Below are positions 46,488-57,950 of a stretch of 64,000 bases of DNA, in pieces. The notes under the pieces are model-generated. The model was not told where the DNA came from. It was given only the letters and a program-made list of their open reading frames with translations, and ran no database searches. Every line of letters starts with the position of its first letter. The first letter of the stretch is position 1. Made by a program: the position numbers and the translations under genes. Source of the stretch: Rhabdophis nuchalis (lineage: Eukaryota > Chordata > Lepidosauria > Squamata > Natricidae); NCBI GenBank assembly GCA_039707465.1, contig CM077647.1, positions 115,508,610 through 115,572,609 on the forward strand. The letters are read 5' to 3'.

Positions 46488-48869
46488 TATTAATGCTTCT
46501 ACATTATCAGCTTTCTTTGGAAGTAATATTCTATCAAGATTGTTGTTCAAACGCTGTCAATTAAACTTACTTTACAGATTTGTTTTAAAACAAATGCCAA
46601 CAATTTATTTTTTTAAAGAACTGCTTTGTGCCTACAAAATCATGCTATTTGACATTCAGAATATATTCATGCTCCTCCATCATTCTTCCCTTTAGTCATC
46701 TCAGACTTGCTATTCATCCAGCTGCTTTCCTGAGTTCCCAATCTTCTGGAATATGATACTAATGCATGTGATGCACTGGGAAGAGCTGAGGTAGGAAAGA
46801 GCTAGGTCAGAAGATGCTTAAGAAGAAACAACAGAAAAATCTAGCTAGTACTGAAAATAAATTTTAATCTGCTGATCTGTTGGGTGAGGGTGGGGGTGAT
46901 AGTGGAGTTATCAGTGGATAGTGGAGTACTCTACTCAGTAGAGACTCAAAATCCAGCTAGATTTTTTTTATTTGAAGGATTTCTCTCTTTTTTTGCATCA
47001 TCAAATAACTACATGAACACATAAGGAAACACATTATTAGAAAGTAACATATCATTTATCATAGTAAATTTAATTTATCATTATGTTTATTTGCTTGCTC
47101 TTTGGAGGCATATTCATAGCATATTTATATTCATGGTTGGGGTACAATTGTCATTATAAAGCATGTGATTGCTTTTACACTTCTCTCTAGCAAAATAGGA
47201 AATATACAAAATAGTATTTAATCATTGCCCAATCCTGAGTTACCACTAAATCTGGAGTTACAAAAATCCCTGACTTCTGTCCTACACAAAAAGAAAAATA
47301 ATACATTTTGTGGTCTCCTGTTGTTCCTTTCAATTAAAATAAGTGGTTACTGTGGTAGGGAAAGCCAACAAGATATTAGGCCTCTGTTGTATAACCTGAG
47401 ACAAAATAATGTTTCTAGCAGATGAATATCTATAGCAGGAGTTAGCAAACAACACCAGGTATAAATTGACTGAATTTCAGCAAGACCATTTTGATTTCTT
47501 TCTTCTTTTGAGTTTTTGGGCAGTTTGAAAAATTGATCCTAATCCTGCTGTTATTCCAAGACTCCTTTCTCTCCACAGTGTAAAGAATATGGCCTCTAAA
47601 ATTGTCCTGCCATTCTTGTGAAATCATAATATTTCTGGATGGCCAACTGTGGTGCTTCTGAAAGTTGAAAGGCTAAATTGTGACTCTGAACCTTCAAACA
47701 TGGCCTGGTCCCACACTTCAAAAGGGGTGCCAGGAGGTAGAGTGCCTTATGAGAAAATGGCTTGCTTATAAACTTTGTAGAATTCCGACATTTCATATTG
47801 AAATATCAACCTTTAGTGAGATAAAATGTTAATAGTAAACTGAGAATGCAGTAAGTTTTCAGTTTCTTTATCAAGGAAAAGGAAATAGAGGCATGAACAT
47901 ATCAACTGATTATATGGAAGTAGATCATTGCTATGATAAACTGATAAGAGCAGTGACTTCAAAATTAGCCATTGTGGATAGATGTTATAAGAAAGAAAGA
48001 AGGAGCGACATTGTATTTTGAATTACGTAATCATTACTGCACGCATTGTTACTTGAAATAACATAATAACTATTGGCCATTTACATCTACATTTTATAGA
48101 GGTAAATTTATGATATGTTTTGGGAAATAAAGAGAAAGATAATTCTCAACTGAGATTTGCTAATTAATGTCTTGGCAGCAGAGGCCAATACACAATGGCA
48201 TAAAACAATCCTCACCAGTTTGCTTTGTGATAAATTGATATTTTAAGAGTCACTGCATTCAAAATGGCTGCCATTTTATAAATAGGCAAGTTCCTGACCA
48301 CCATACTGTATATTTCAGCGCACATAAATTGCTCTTAAAATATCAAATGTACCCAGTGGCCTGATTCAGAACAGTTTATAGCTGATCCATAGAGACCTGG
48401 GAATCAACACGTTTTTATTGTTCTCCAGCTCACCAGCACTTAGCTGAATGGCAGGAAACCAACAGCTTTTTCTTTATTACTGATAATAACAGAGAAGCAA
48501 TTATCTGTATCAGGTTCATTGGCTTTAATCATTTTCTCAATCTTATATTGTGCACATGTGTATGAGAAAAAAATAGTGTGTCTCCTAGTGAGCCCCAAAT
48601 CATATCATTTGGAAGACATGATACTGAGTCTTTGGAATGTCCCACACTCAGTAACAATTCTCTTTAAAGCCATATAATTATTATTAATCAGAATTTGAAA
48701 AAGAAAATAATAATCTAGAAATAACATAAAAATTTGCCTTGTGAAACAGACTTTACATTAACCAGATACAGTTAAGCTTGACTGTCACAAAATTATTTTC
48801 ATGGATGGAGATGTTGGCCAGATTTTTCATCCCAAAACCTGGATGAATGGCATAGTTGATTTTTCTTTT
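46488..48869. other. No gene seen
   Basis: Anonymous, AT-rich; no recognisable repeat or coding sequence. Confidence 0.45.
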
Positions 48870-49940
48870 TTTATTTATTTATTTATTTATTTATTTAATT
48901 AAATTTATACCCCGCCCTTCTCCAAATGGACCCAGGGCGGCGCACAGGGATGTTAAAATACATACAAAATATATAAAATTTAAAAAACTTATTCTAATAA
49001 ATAAAACCCTGCGCTAAAAACCGAATTAAAAATCCCAAGTTTAAAACTGTCTAATAGTCAGTAATGGAGGTTACGCTAGGCCGGCTAGATGGAATAGATG
49101 TGTCTTCAGACACTTGCGGAAGAGGCGGAGGTCGGAGATGGTGCGGAGTTCAGGGGGTAAGTCGTTCCAGAGGGCTGGGCCCGCCACAGAGAAGGCTCTT
49201 CCCCTTGGTGTCGCCAGTCGGCATTGTCCAGCCGACGGCATCCTGAGGAAGCCCTCTCTGTGGGAGCGTATCGGTCTGAGGGATGTATGGGGCAGGAGGC
49301 GGTCTCGCATATAACTAGGCCCCGAGCCATGGAGCGCTTTAAAGATGGTCGTTAAAACCTTGAAGCGCACCCGAAAGACCACAGGAAGCCAGTGCAGCTC
49401 GCGCAGGATAGGTGTTATGAGGGAGGGTCTAGGCGCTCCCGGAATCACCCGCGCGGCTGCGTTCTGGACTAGCTGTAGCTTTCGGGTGCACCTCAAGGGG
49501 AGCCCCATGTAGAGAGCATTACAGTAGTCGAGTTGAGAGGTGACGAGTGCTTGAGTGACTGTGCGTAACGCACCCCGGTCCAGTAAGGGGCGCAATTGGC
49601 GCATCAGGGGTACCTGATGAAACGCCCCCCTGGCCACGGCTGCCACATGATCTTCCATAGACAGCCGGGAATCCAGGAGGACACCCAAATTGCGCGCCCT
49701 CTCCACGGGGGCCGGTGTTTCGCCCCCAATGCCAAAGTTGGAATAATCTGGCTGAACCGGGGTGCCGGAAGCCACAGCCACTCAGTCTTGGACGGGTTGA
49801 GCTTGAGTTTGTTACCACCCATCCAGATCCGTACGGCTTCCAAGCACCGGGACATAACCTCGACGGCATCATTGGGGTGGTCTGGGGTGGATATGTACAA
49901 CTGAGTATCATCAGCGTACAGATGATATCCCACCCCAACG
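48870..49940 (-). mobile_element. L2-like LINE copy F, 5'-truncated
   Basis: The plus strand begins with an (ATTT)n tail and CCCCGCCCTTCTCCAAATGG. Minus-strand frame 49,071-49,781 (236 aa) is the intact C-terminal part of ORF2 (ERARNLGVLLDSRLSMEDHV; LRELHWLPVVFRVRFK). The upstream part in another frame (to 49,940) has YADDTQLYISTPDHPNDAVE. One frameshift lies near 49,720-49,780. 5' truncation is just before the catalytic box. Confidence 0.82.
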
Positions 49941-50937
49941 AATTTTAACATTAATGCATATTATTGGCACAAAACCTATAGTCTTCATTTATGACTTCAG
50001 AATTCCTATTATGTCTGTACTTCATTTTGTCAGTGGCTGGTAATAGTTGAACACATTATTAGGCAAAGGGACCAAGGGACCCTATTCGTGTTCCACAACA
50101 CACTTTACCTAAACAAATCTAATTTGAAAGTTGCGTAGTACATTAAAATATAAACTAATCATATGACCACAAAAAGACAAAAAAGATGCCAATTTTTTTG
50201 TGGGCTTAGCATATTGTGCATGTATATATTGTAGTTTAAGTTATTTTATGTGATTAAATTTGTTGCGTATAGCCATAGCATTTTATGTGACAGGTCATTG
50301 GTGCTCTCTAATCTTGGTTCTTTCCTGCAGACATTCAATTATCCAAACTAGATAATATCATCAATAGCACCAGGGTCAGCCCCATTTCATCCCTGAGCTA
50401 CAAATAGTCTCCTCTATCATTATTTTATGTGCCAAACAGAGTGTTGTGTTCTTGCATGGCATCAGGAGTTTCCATTCCCATTGTGCTAAGGTTTATCTTT
50501 TAGGGCAGATATGGCCTTCATGATTGCATGGCTTCCACCAGGCTATCCTGACATATATGTGATTAAATGCATGGCAAATCCCACTCTTGACAAGTATGCT
50601 CAGTTGAGTTACTATTTAGAATCTGGATTTTTTTTAAAGTTCCTCATCAAAGAGAAATCATTCCTTGACATTTAAATCTGTGTTTCCACAAAAGGGTAAT
50701 GCTCAGTTAAAATAGTCACCACCTGAAGAATGTATGACTATATGATCACAGTTAACAGTTCTGTTGAAATCCTGATTGTTTGGTAAAAAAAAACAAAAAA
50801 AAAACCTGAAATTGTGAGTATCATCGTATATGTGATAACCTGCAAGAAATCCAGAAAATTCCCTGATTTAAAACAGCTAAGAACAATGAATCTATATTAG
50901 AGTAATTAAAACAGCATGCAATAGAATTTAATTTGAA
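49941..50937. other. No gene seen
   Basis: Anonymous sequence. Confidence 0.45.
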
Positions 50938-51197
50938 TAGCAATAGCATTTAGACTTATACAGTATGCCACTTCACAGTGTTTTACAGCCTCTTTAAGCA
51001 GCCTACAGAGTCAGCATATTGCCCCCAACAATCTGGGTCCCCAACAATCTGGGTCCTCATTTTACTGATTTCAGAGGGATGGAAGACTGAGTCAACCTTG
51101 AGCCTGCAAGATTCAAACTGCCAAGTTGCAGTCAGCCAGCAGTCAGCAGTAGTAGCCTGCAGTACTGCATTCTAAACACTGCACCACCATGGCTCTT
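50938..51197 (+). repeat. SINE-like dispersed repeat, copy 3
   Basis: Same family as 5,592 (GCAATAGCATTTAGACTTAT to CACTGCACCACCATGGCTC), with a 17-bp internal duplication (CCCCAACAATCTGGGTC) near 51,025-51,055. Confidence 0.65.
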
Positions 51198-51684
51198 ATA
51201 TACACATATATACAAGTATATATAGGTAAGCTAAGAGATTTTATGTACCTAAAACTTTTACTGAACCGAATAAAAGGAAAATACTGCTGTAATATTAGAA
51301 AACTGAGACAACTTAAAACTCACCCTCCTTCATAGGTTGGGGATGAGATAAAGGTAATGGCATGCTGAAAATGAGAAAAAGTGTTGTTAAGGAATGATTG
51401 TTCAGTTGTTAAATGCCAGAAGGAACACAATCTTTATGTCAACTGAGATGAAGCTGGAATCATCAAGGGAAACTGCCTGTTTGGTAGCAGTTTCATCCAA
51501 TTTGGAACTTTCCTATGTACAGTAAGAAGTGAGGCTAACTTGACGTTTATTATTTTGGCATTCTCTCCATCTTTTCTTTGTTTAGTTGGCTTGTTATATC
51601 AGCTGTTTTAATGCTTGTTCATTAATATGGTCTTATTTTTCTACAGTTGCATTGATTTTATGGATTGATTTTATTTTTGATATT

Positions 51685-51887
51685 TAGTGTAAACTTAAAT
51701 TGAACTCATTGGTGCTAATGGGAGTCCATATTTGGGAGAGGGCAGGCAAAAGGTATTAGACTGATGTCAGGAGCACTGCAGCTTTGAATTATAAGACCCA
51801 TTCACTTTTGGTCTAATACCTTTTGCGTGCCCTCTCCCAAATATGGACTCCCATTAGCACCAATGAGTTCAATTTAAGTTTACACTA
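51685..51887. mobile_element. Near-perfect 203-bp inverted-repeat element
   Basis: Arms 51,685-51,761 and 51,811-51,887 are 77 bp each and complementary at 76 positions (the mismatch lies in GGCAGGC versus GGCACGC). They begin TAGTGTAAACTTAAATTG. The 49-bp loop shows no homology. If the outer TA pair is a target duplication, this fits a Tc1/mariner-type MITE, but TA cannot be told from the arm itself. Confidence 0.8.
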
Positions 51888-52019
51888 ACACGAAAACCAG
51901 TGGAATTTGAGGTGTGATGTTGCTATATATCTTTTATTATTCTAATAGCAACTGAATTTCTTATTGGACATAGAAAGGATTACAGTGAAATTAGATTCTA
52001 TGAAGGAAGGGAATAAATT

Positions 52020-52155
52020 ATTCTGTGGTTAATCTTTGGTGAGATTCACAGCCTTTGGAGCTGGTTGGAAGCTCAGCATCTCGAGACCTAACCAAGAACC
52101 TAGGAACTGTTAAGGTAACATCGGAGGATATAAGCTGTTCCAAGTAAGATATTGC
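52020..52155 (-). mobile_element. R4-like LINE 3' end
   Basis: On the minus strand CTTGGAACAGCTTATATCCT encodes the terminal LLGTAYILR-like codons seen in the copies at 57.8 and 58.0 kb, followed by a shared 3' UTR. Probably the end of the R4-like LINE at 53.4 kb. Confidence 0.5.
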
Positions 52156-53288
52156 CATATTAAAGCAGATCCCAAAAAAGATTAGAGAAGCAAGAAGGAA
52201 ATCTGGTTTTGGGGTAGAATACCATCTCTACGCTGACGATACGCAGCTGTATATATCTACCCCGAACCACCCCAACGATGCCGTCGAAGTGATGTCCCGG
52301 TGCCTGGAAGCCGTGCGGATCTGGATGGGAAGGAACAGACTCAGACTCAACCCATCCAAGACCAAGTGGCTGTGGCTTCCGGCGTCCCGGTACAACCAGT
52401 TCACTCCATCACTGGCCATAGGGGGGGAACATCTAGCCCCTGTGGATGGGACATGCAATCTGGGCGTCCTCCTGGATACCCGGCTGTCTATGGAAGATCA
52501 AGTGAAAGCCGTGGCCAGGGGGGCGTTTTACCAGGTTCGCCTGGTACGCCAGTTGCGTCCCCTATTAGACCAGGATGCCCTTCGGACGGTCACTCATGCC
52601 CTTGTAACATCCCATCTAGACTACTGTAATGCTCTCTACATGGGGCTTCCCTTGAGGTGCACCCGGAGACTGCAGCTAGTCCAGAATGCGGCCGCGTGGG
52701 CAATTCTGGGTGCCCCTAGGCATTTCCACATAACACCGCTCCTGCGCGAGCTGCACTGGCTGCCTGTGGTCTTTCGGGTGTGCTTCAAGGTGCTGACCAC
52801 CATCTTTAAAGCGCTCCATGGCACGGGACCTAGCTATCTGCGAGATCCCATCCTACCCCATACATCCCTCCGACCGATCCGCTCCCACAGAGAGAGACTT
52901 CTCCGGGTGCCGTCCACTAGGCAATGCCAGCGGGTGACGCCCAGGGGAAGGGCCTTCTCTGTGGCGGGCCCAGCTCTATGGAACGACCTACCCCCCCGAC
53001 CTCAGAACAACCACGGACCTCCGCACCTTCCGACAAAAGCTCAAGACTTATCTTTTCCAACAGGCCGGCCTGGCCTAACTTACCTTCCAGCCTTTTTAGT
53101 CTGATCATCTAAATTGTTTTAATTGGGTTTTTTAAGGGGTTAGGTTTTAGGATTTTAGCTTTTTAGCGCAGGGATAAATTGTTTAATTTGATTTTATATA
53201 TTTATGATATATTTATGTTTGTACGTTTTTAACTCCCCTGTGCACCGCCCTGAGTCCCTTCGGGGAGAGGGAGCGGTGTACAAATTAA

Positions 53289-53382
<94 letters not shown>

Positions 53383-53404
53383 TCTCCTTCTTGTCTAAAA
53401 AGTA
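52156..53404 (+). mobile_element. L1-like ORF1 fragment split by an L2-like LINE
   Basis: 52,158-52,204 (AAGCAGATCCCAAAAAAGAT) and 53,381-53,404 (TTCTCCTTCTTGTCTAAAAA) match adjacent parts of the ORF1 gene at 33,064-33,125. Only about 70 bp of ORF1 remain on either side of the L2-like insertion. Confidence 0.6.
52205..53380 (+). mobile_element. L2-like LINE copy G with (ATT)n tail
   Basis: Starts at GFGVEYHLYADDTQLY. The frame 52,289-53,104 (271 aa) is intact from MSRCLEAVRIWMGRNRLRLN to PPRPQ, where a 1-base length change in a C run near 52,995 alters the end. Variant APVDG. The 3' UTR ends CTTCGGGGAGAGGGAGCGG and an (ATT)n array at 53,289-53,380. Confidence 0.82.
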
Positions 53405-53409
53405 TATAA

Positions 53410-53989
53410 AAACGGGATCTTCAATTTGTGCATCACCAGGTATTGCAATGTCAATGAACCATACTTTTTTCTTTTCAACTATTGTTATGTCAGGTGTGTT
53501 GCAGGCCAAGTGCCTCTCAGTCTAATTCTGAAGTCACAGAAGATCTTGACTCTCATTCTCTAAAACCTTCTCAACCTGATGGTCCCATACTTTTTGCTGT
53601 ACTCAAATCCAAACTTTTGGCACAATTTCCAGTGAATGATCTTAGCAACGTGGTCATGGCGTTGTATGTAGTCAGTTTGTGAAATTTTGCTGCACCCACT
53701 GATCAAGTGGTTGACTGTCTCATCTTTCTCATTAGAGAGGCGACATTTGCTGTGGGTGATACATGTTGAATTTTTGCCTTCATGCAGTTTGTGGCTAAGG
53801 CTTGTTCTTGAGCTGCCAAAATAAAGCCATCTGTTTCTTTTTTCAGTACTCCTTATCTTAACCAGTTCCAAGTTTGCTTTTGGTCAGCTTTGCCTTCAAT
53901 ACTTTTCAAATATTGGCCATGCATTGCTTTGCTTTTCTAATTTTCAGCTCGCTTCTCAATTACTTATTTCTTATATTCAGCTTTTGACT
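53410..53989 (-). mobile_element. R4/Dong-like LINE: zinc-binding region and RLE
   Basis: The minus-strand frame 53,560-53,871 has a CysHis-type region with HLISGCSKISQTDY, and WKLCQKFGFEYSK. Downstream (53,422-53,509) is the restriction-like endonuclease core NTPDITIVEKKKVWFIDIAI with PGDAQ. A C-terminal RLE instead of an N-terminal APE endonuclease places it in the R2/R4 branch. Continues upstream at 57,409 across the inserted TIR element. Broken by stops and frameshifts. Confidence 0.6.
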
Positions 53990-54068
53990 TACCATATTTT
54001 TCGGAGTATAAGACACACCAGAGTATAAGACGCATCCAGGTTTTGAAGAGCAAATTTTTTTTAAAAAA

Positions 54069-54335
54069 GTAGGTAGGTAGGTAGAGGGATAGAGAGGGAG
54101 AGAAAGACAGAGAAATACAGTAGGTGGGTAGGGAGAGAGAGGGAGTAGGTAGGTAGGTAGGTAGGTAGGTAGGTAGGTAGGTAGGTAGGTAGGTAGAGGG
54201 ATAGAGAGAAATAGTGAGAGAGAAATACAGTAGATAGGTAGGAGGAGAGAAAGAGTAGGTAGATAGGTAGATAGAGGGGGGAGATAGAGAAATACAGTAG
54301 GGAGGGAGGGAGTGTAGATAGGTAGGTAGAGGGAT

Positions 54336-54366
<31 letters not shown>

Positions 54367-54500
54367 TACAGTAGATAGGTAGGGAGAGAGAGTGTGTAGA
54401 TAGGTAGGTAGGTAGGTATAGGGAGAGAGAAATAGAGATAGAGAAATACAGTAGATAGGTAGGGAGAGAGAGAGTGAGAGAGTAGGTAGGTAGATATTTC
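54069..54500. repeat. (TAGG)n and GAGA-rich microsatellite region
   Basis: Blocks of GTAG units alternate with GAGAGA and GATAGG stretches. The arrangement repeats at about 120-bp intervals (AAATACAGTAGATAGGTAGG), suggesting a higher-order tandem duplication. Confidence 0.85.
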
Positions 54501-54834
54501 CAGGTGTATTTACCCATATGCTGGAGAAGGAAATCACTGACCACCTTTGGAACAAATCTTTGTTTCTGCAGGCACAGCCCTTGACCAATGTAATTCTCAT
54601 CAATCACTCTAACTAAACAGCTTTCCAAAAGGGGAAAAAAACCTTTTGCACTTTGCAAACCTCCCCCAAATGGCCCCTTTTTCGGGAAAATGGGCCCTTT
54701 TTTTCAAATAAAAGGCATGACTAGCCTTGGGGGGGGGCTTGCAGTGCTCCTGGGGGAGGTATGACTAGCCTGGGGGGGGTCAAAAATGAGCAAAAATGGG
54801 ACATTTATCGCGAAAACGGGCCATTTTCTGGTCA

Positions 54835-57175
54835 AACAAATTGCATGCATAGCCTTATGGAGGCTTGTAGAGTGCTGATGGACCCTGATGGGTTCCAGGC
54901 GGCGCTTGGGCCACTTCCTGTGCCCCTGACCCGCGCCCCGATGGAGGACCTCGTGGCCGCATGGAATACTGCGACCACGGGAGCCTTGGATCGGGTCGCG
55001 CCCTTGCGGCCTCTCTCGCGGCGGCGAGCCACCCTGGCTCCTTGGTTTACCGAGGAGCTGAGGGTGATGAAACGCCACAAGAGACGCCTAGAGAGAAGAT
55101 GGAGGTCTAGCCGATCTGAATCTGACCGGACACAGGTAAGAGCCCATTTACGGACTTACATTGTGGCGCTGAGAGTGGCCAAACGCCATCATTGTGCCAC
55201 TCTCATAGCATCCGCAGATAACCGCCCTGCCGCCCTGTTTAGGGTGACCCGCTCCCTCCTTCAACAGAGGGTGCGGGAAGCCCCGCTACAGGGTAGAGCA
55301 GAGGAATTTGTGATTTATCTGCAGGAGAAAATTGCTCAGATACAGAACGAGCTAGCCCCCATTCATGGCCCAGTGGGTTGCCACGAGGCGGATCTTGTTT
55401 GGGAGGAGTTTGACTCCGTTACTTCCGAGGATATGGACAGGCTACGTGGGTGACTGCGAGCCACCACATGTTTATTGGACCCGTGTCCCTCCTGGCTTGT
55501 ACTGGCATCCTGGGAGGTGACACGAGGCTGGCTCCAAGAGGTTGTCAACGCATCCTTAAGTGAGGGTTCCTTGCCTGCTTCCCTAAAAGAAGCTATGGTG
55601 AGGCCCCTCCTTAAGAAGCCCTCTTTGGATCCAGCTCTTCTGAACAACTATCGTCCAGTCTCCAACCTTCCCTTTTTGGCGAAGGTTGTTGAGAGTGTGG
55701 TGGCACAACAGTTTCCCCGTCACCTGGAGGAAGTTGATTATCTAGATCCGCGCCAGTCCGGCTTTCGGCCCGGGCATAGCACCGAGACGGCATTGGTCGC
55801 GTTGGTTGATGATCTCTGGAGGGCCAGAGATGGGGGTTGTTCCTCCATCCTGGTCCTATTAGACCTCTCGGCGGCTTTCGATACCATCGACCATGGTATC
55901 CTATTGCATCGGCTGGGGGGGTTGGGGGTGGGAGGCACCGTTTTATGGTGGTTCTCCTCCTACCTCTCTGGCCGATCGCAATTTGTGTTGGCAGGGGGGC
56001 AGAGGTCGACCGCGAGACCCCTCGCATGTGGGGTGCCTCAGGGGTCGATCCTCTCACCCCTCCTGTTCAACACATACATGAAGCCCCTGGGTGAGATCAT
56101 CCGTGGTTTTGGGGTAGAGTACCACCTGTACGCTGATGATACACAGCTGTACATTTCTACCCCAAACCACCCCAACGATGCCGTAGCGGTGATGTGCCAG
56201 TGCCTGGAAGCCGTACGGATCTGGATGGGAAGTAACGGACTCAGGCTCAACCCGACCAAGACCGAGTGGCTGTGGTTTCCGGCTGCCCGATTCAACCAGC
56301 TCATTCCATCGCTGGCCATAGGGGGCGAACATCTTGCCCCTGTGGATGGGGTGCGCAATTTGGGCGTCCTCCTGGATGCCCGGCTGTCCATGGAAGATCA
56401 TGTGACAGCCGTGGCCAGGAGGGCGTTTTACCAGGTTCGCCTGGTTCGCCAATTGCGCCCCCTATTGGATCGGGACGCCCTTCGCACAGTCACTCATGCG
56501 CTCGTGACATCCCGACTGGACTATTGTAACTCTCTCTACATGGGGCTCCCCTTGAGGTGCACCCGGAGGCTTCAGTTGGTCCAGAACGCAGCCGCGCGAG
56601 CAATAATGGGGACCTCTAGGTTCACCCACGTAACACCGCTCTTGCGCGAGCTGCACTGGCTACCTGTCGTCTTCCGGGTGCGCTTCAAGGTGTTAGTTAT
56701 CATCTTCAAAGCGCTCCATGGCTCGGGACCTAGTTACCTGCGGGATCGGATCCTGCCCCATACCTCCTCACGGCCGATTCGCTCCCACAGAGAGGGACTT
56801 CTCCGGGTGCCGTCCACTAGACTCTGTCAGCGGGCGACGCCCAGGGGAAGGGCCTTCTCTGTGGCGGGCCCAGCCCTCTGGAACGATCTTCCCCCCGATA
56901 TTAGGACAACTACGGACCTCCGCTCCTTCCGTTTAAAATTAAAGACACATCTTTTTCGCCTGGCCGGCCTTGGGTAGTCTCTTTTAAAGTAAGGGGTTTT
57001 AGGGGCTGTTTTAATTTAGTTTATGGGTTTTTAGCGCAGGAACAATTTAATTTATTTTTAACCTTGTATTTTGTTGTGGTCTTATTTGTGTTTTAATTTG
57101 CCTGTGCCCCGCCTCGAGTCCCTTTGGGGAGAGAGAGCGGGATATAAAATTAAATTATTATTATTATTATTATAT
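54835..57175 (+). mobile_element. L2-like LINE copy H, most complete ORF2
   Basis: Two frames in the same register (to 55,453 and 55,475-56,977) are separated only by a TGA at 55,451-55,453. Together they cover the pre-RT region (from about RVLMDPDGFQAALGPLPVPL) and all RT motifs: LLDLSAAFDTIDHGI, CGVPQGSILSPLLF, YADDTQLY. The C-terminal domain follows (LRELHWLPVVFRVRFK) to the natural stop. The APE endonuclease is missing. 3' UTR with CCCCGCCTCGAGTCCCTTTG and a (TTA)n tail. Variant APVDG, very close to copy A. Confidence 0.87.
55475..56977 (+). CDS. L2-like LINE reverse transcriptase, 500 aa
   Basis: The longest uninterrupted RT frame of this family in the window. The catalytic aspartates are present: motif A (LLDLSAAFD, about residue 130) and YADD (about residue 218). 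After the RT palm comes the thumb and a C-terminal segment of about 230 residues with NLGVLLDARLSMEDHVTAVA, CNSLYMGLPLRCTRRLQLVQ and LWNDLPPDIRTTTDLRSFR, shared by all copies. It would reverse-transcribe LINE RNA at a nicked target. The formal start Met is arbitrary: the frame is open further upstream apart from one TGA. Without an endonuclease domain the copy cannot be autonomous. Confidence 0.85.
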   Translation: MDPCPSWLVLASWEVTRGWLQEVVNASLSEGSLPASLKEAMVRPLLKKPSLDPALLNNYRPVSNLPFLAKVVESVVAQQFPRHLEEVDYLDPRQSGFRPGHSTETALVALVDDLWRARDGGCSSILVLLDLSAAFDTIDHGILLHRLGGLGVGGTVLWWFSSYLSGRSQFVLAGGQRSTARPLACGVPQGSILSPLLFNTYMKPLGEIIRGFGVEYHLYADDTQLYISTPNHPNDAVAVMCQCLEAVRIWMGSNGLRLNPTKTEWLWFPAARFNQLIPSLAIGGEHLAPVDGVRNLGVLLDARLSMEDHVTAVARRAFYQVRLVRQLRPLLDRDALRTVTHALVTSRLDYCNSLYMGLPLRCTRRLQLVQNAAARAIMGTSRFTHVTPLLRELHWLPVVFRVRFKVLVIIFKALHGSGPSYLRDRILPHTSSRPIRSHREGLLRVPSTRLCQRATPRGRAFSVAGPALWNDLPPDIRTTTDLRSFRLKLKTHLFRLAGLG

Positions 57176-57408
57176 TATTGCTGGGGGCTGGGGGGGCAAA
57201 AACACCCTGTTTTTTTGCTCATTTCTGCCCTTCCCAGCCCCCAGGAGCTCTCTGGAAGCCTCTATAAGGGTATGCACGTGGCCATTTTGATGAAGAGGCA
57301 GGGTTTCAGGAGGCCAAAAATGCTGTATTCAATGTATAAGATGCACCCAGATTTTCAGCCTCTTTTTAGAGGAAAAAAGGTGCGTCTTATACTCCGAAAA
57401 ATACGGTA

Positions 57409-57660
57409 GTTGTATTCAAAAGGCTTCCTTTATTTACTTCCTTAATCATTGATTCTTCACTTTTCTGGATGTAATCATTCAAGCTGTGGCTTTCTTCTTC
57501 CACAGTCTGCTTTACTTGTAGGAGTCCTCGACCACCTTCTGCTCTTGATAGATATAATCGGTCAACATCACTTTTAGGGTGCAAAGCATGATTCATTGTC
57601 ATAAGCTTCCTTGTTTTTCTGTCCAAATTGTCCAACTCCATCTGGATCCAGTCAATTATT
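57409..57660 (-). mobile_element. R4/Dong-like LINE: end of RT
   Basis: The minus-strand frame 57,387-57,710 encodes IQMELDNLDRKTRKLMTMNH, ALHPKSDVDRLYLSRAEGGR and QTVEEESHSLNDYIQKSEES, a segment typical for R4-clade ORFs just after RT. It joins 53,989 once the TIR element is removed. Confidence 0.65.
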
Positions 57661-57850
57661 ATTGTTGTTGCTGTTGTTGTTATTATTATTAAATCTTTGG
57701 TTAGATTCACAGCCTTTGGGCTCGTTAGTCCTAACCAAGGCTCGAGCCCTAACAGCTCGAGTCCTAACCAAGGACCTACGAACTGTTAAGGTAACATCGG
57801 AGGATATAAGCTGTTCCAAGTAGGGTAGTTTTTTATAGAGTCAGAATGTT
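57661..57850 (-). mobile_element. R4-like LINE 3' end with (TAA)n tail
   Basis: Terminal codons (LLGTAYILR) and 3' UTR homologous to 52,020-52,155, ending in a TTATTATT/TTGTTG array (57,657-57,690). Confidence 0.5.
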
Positions 57851-57950
57851 AAAGTCTGATAAATTTAAAATTTCCAAATAGTGAGGTAGCCAACTGAATA
57901 TTTAAAAATGCATTACAAATACCATTGACTGGTTGATACGGCTTGCTGCC

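Larger units (their letters stand above)
53990..57408. mobile_element. TIR element (3.4 kb with insert) inside an R4-like LINE
   Basis: The left end TACCATATTTTTCGGAGTAT and the right end (plus) GTCTTATACTCCGAAAAATACGGTA (last 20: TATACTCCGAAAAATACGGT + A) are inverted repeats of about 30 bp. The R4-like LINE continues on both sides. The element contains TAGG microsatellites, G-rich unique DNA and the L2-like copy H. No transposase seen; superfamily not assigned. Confidence 0.7.

Noticed and set aside
53960..54658. Frames of Leu-Pro-Thr-Tyr repeats on the minus strand
   Set aside because: Translation of TAGG/GAGA microsatellites.
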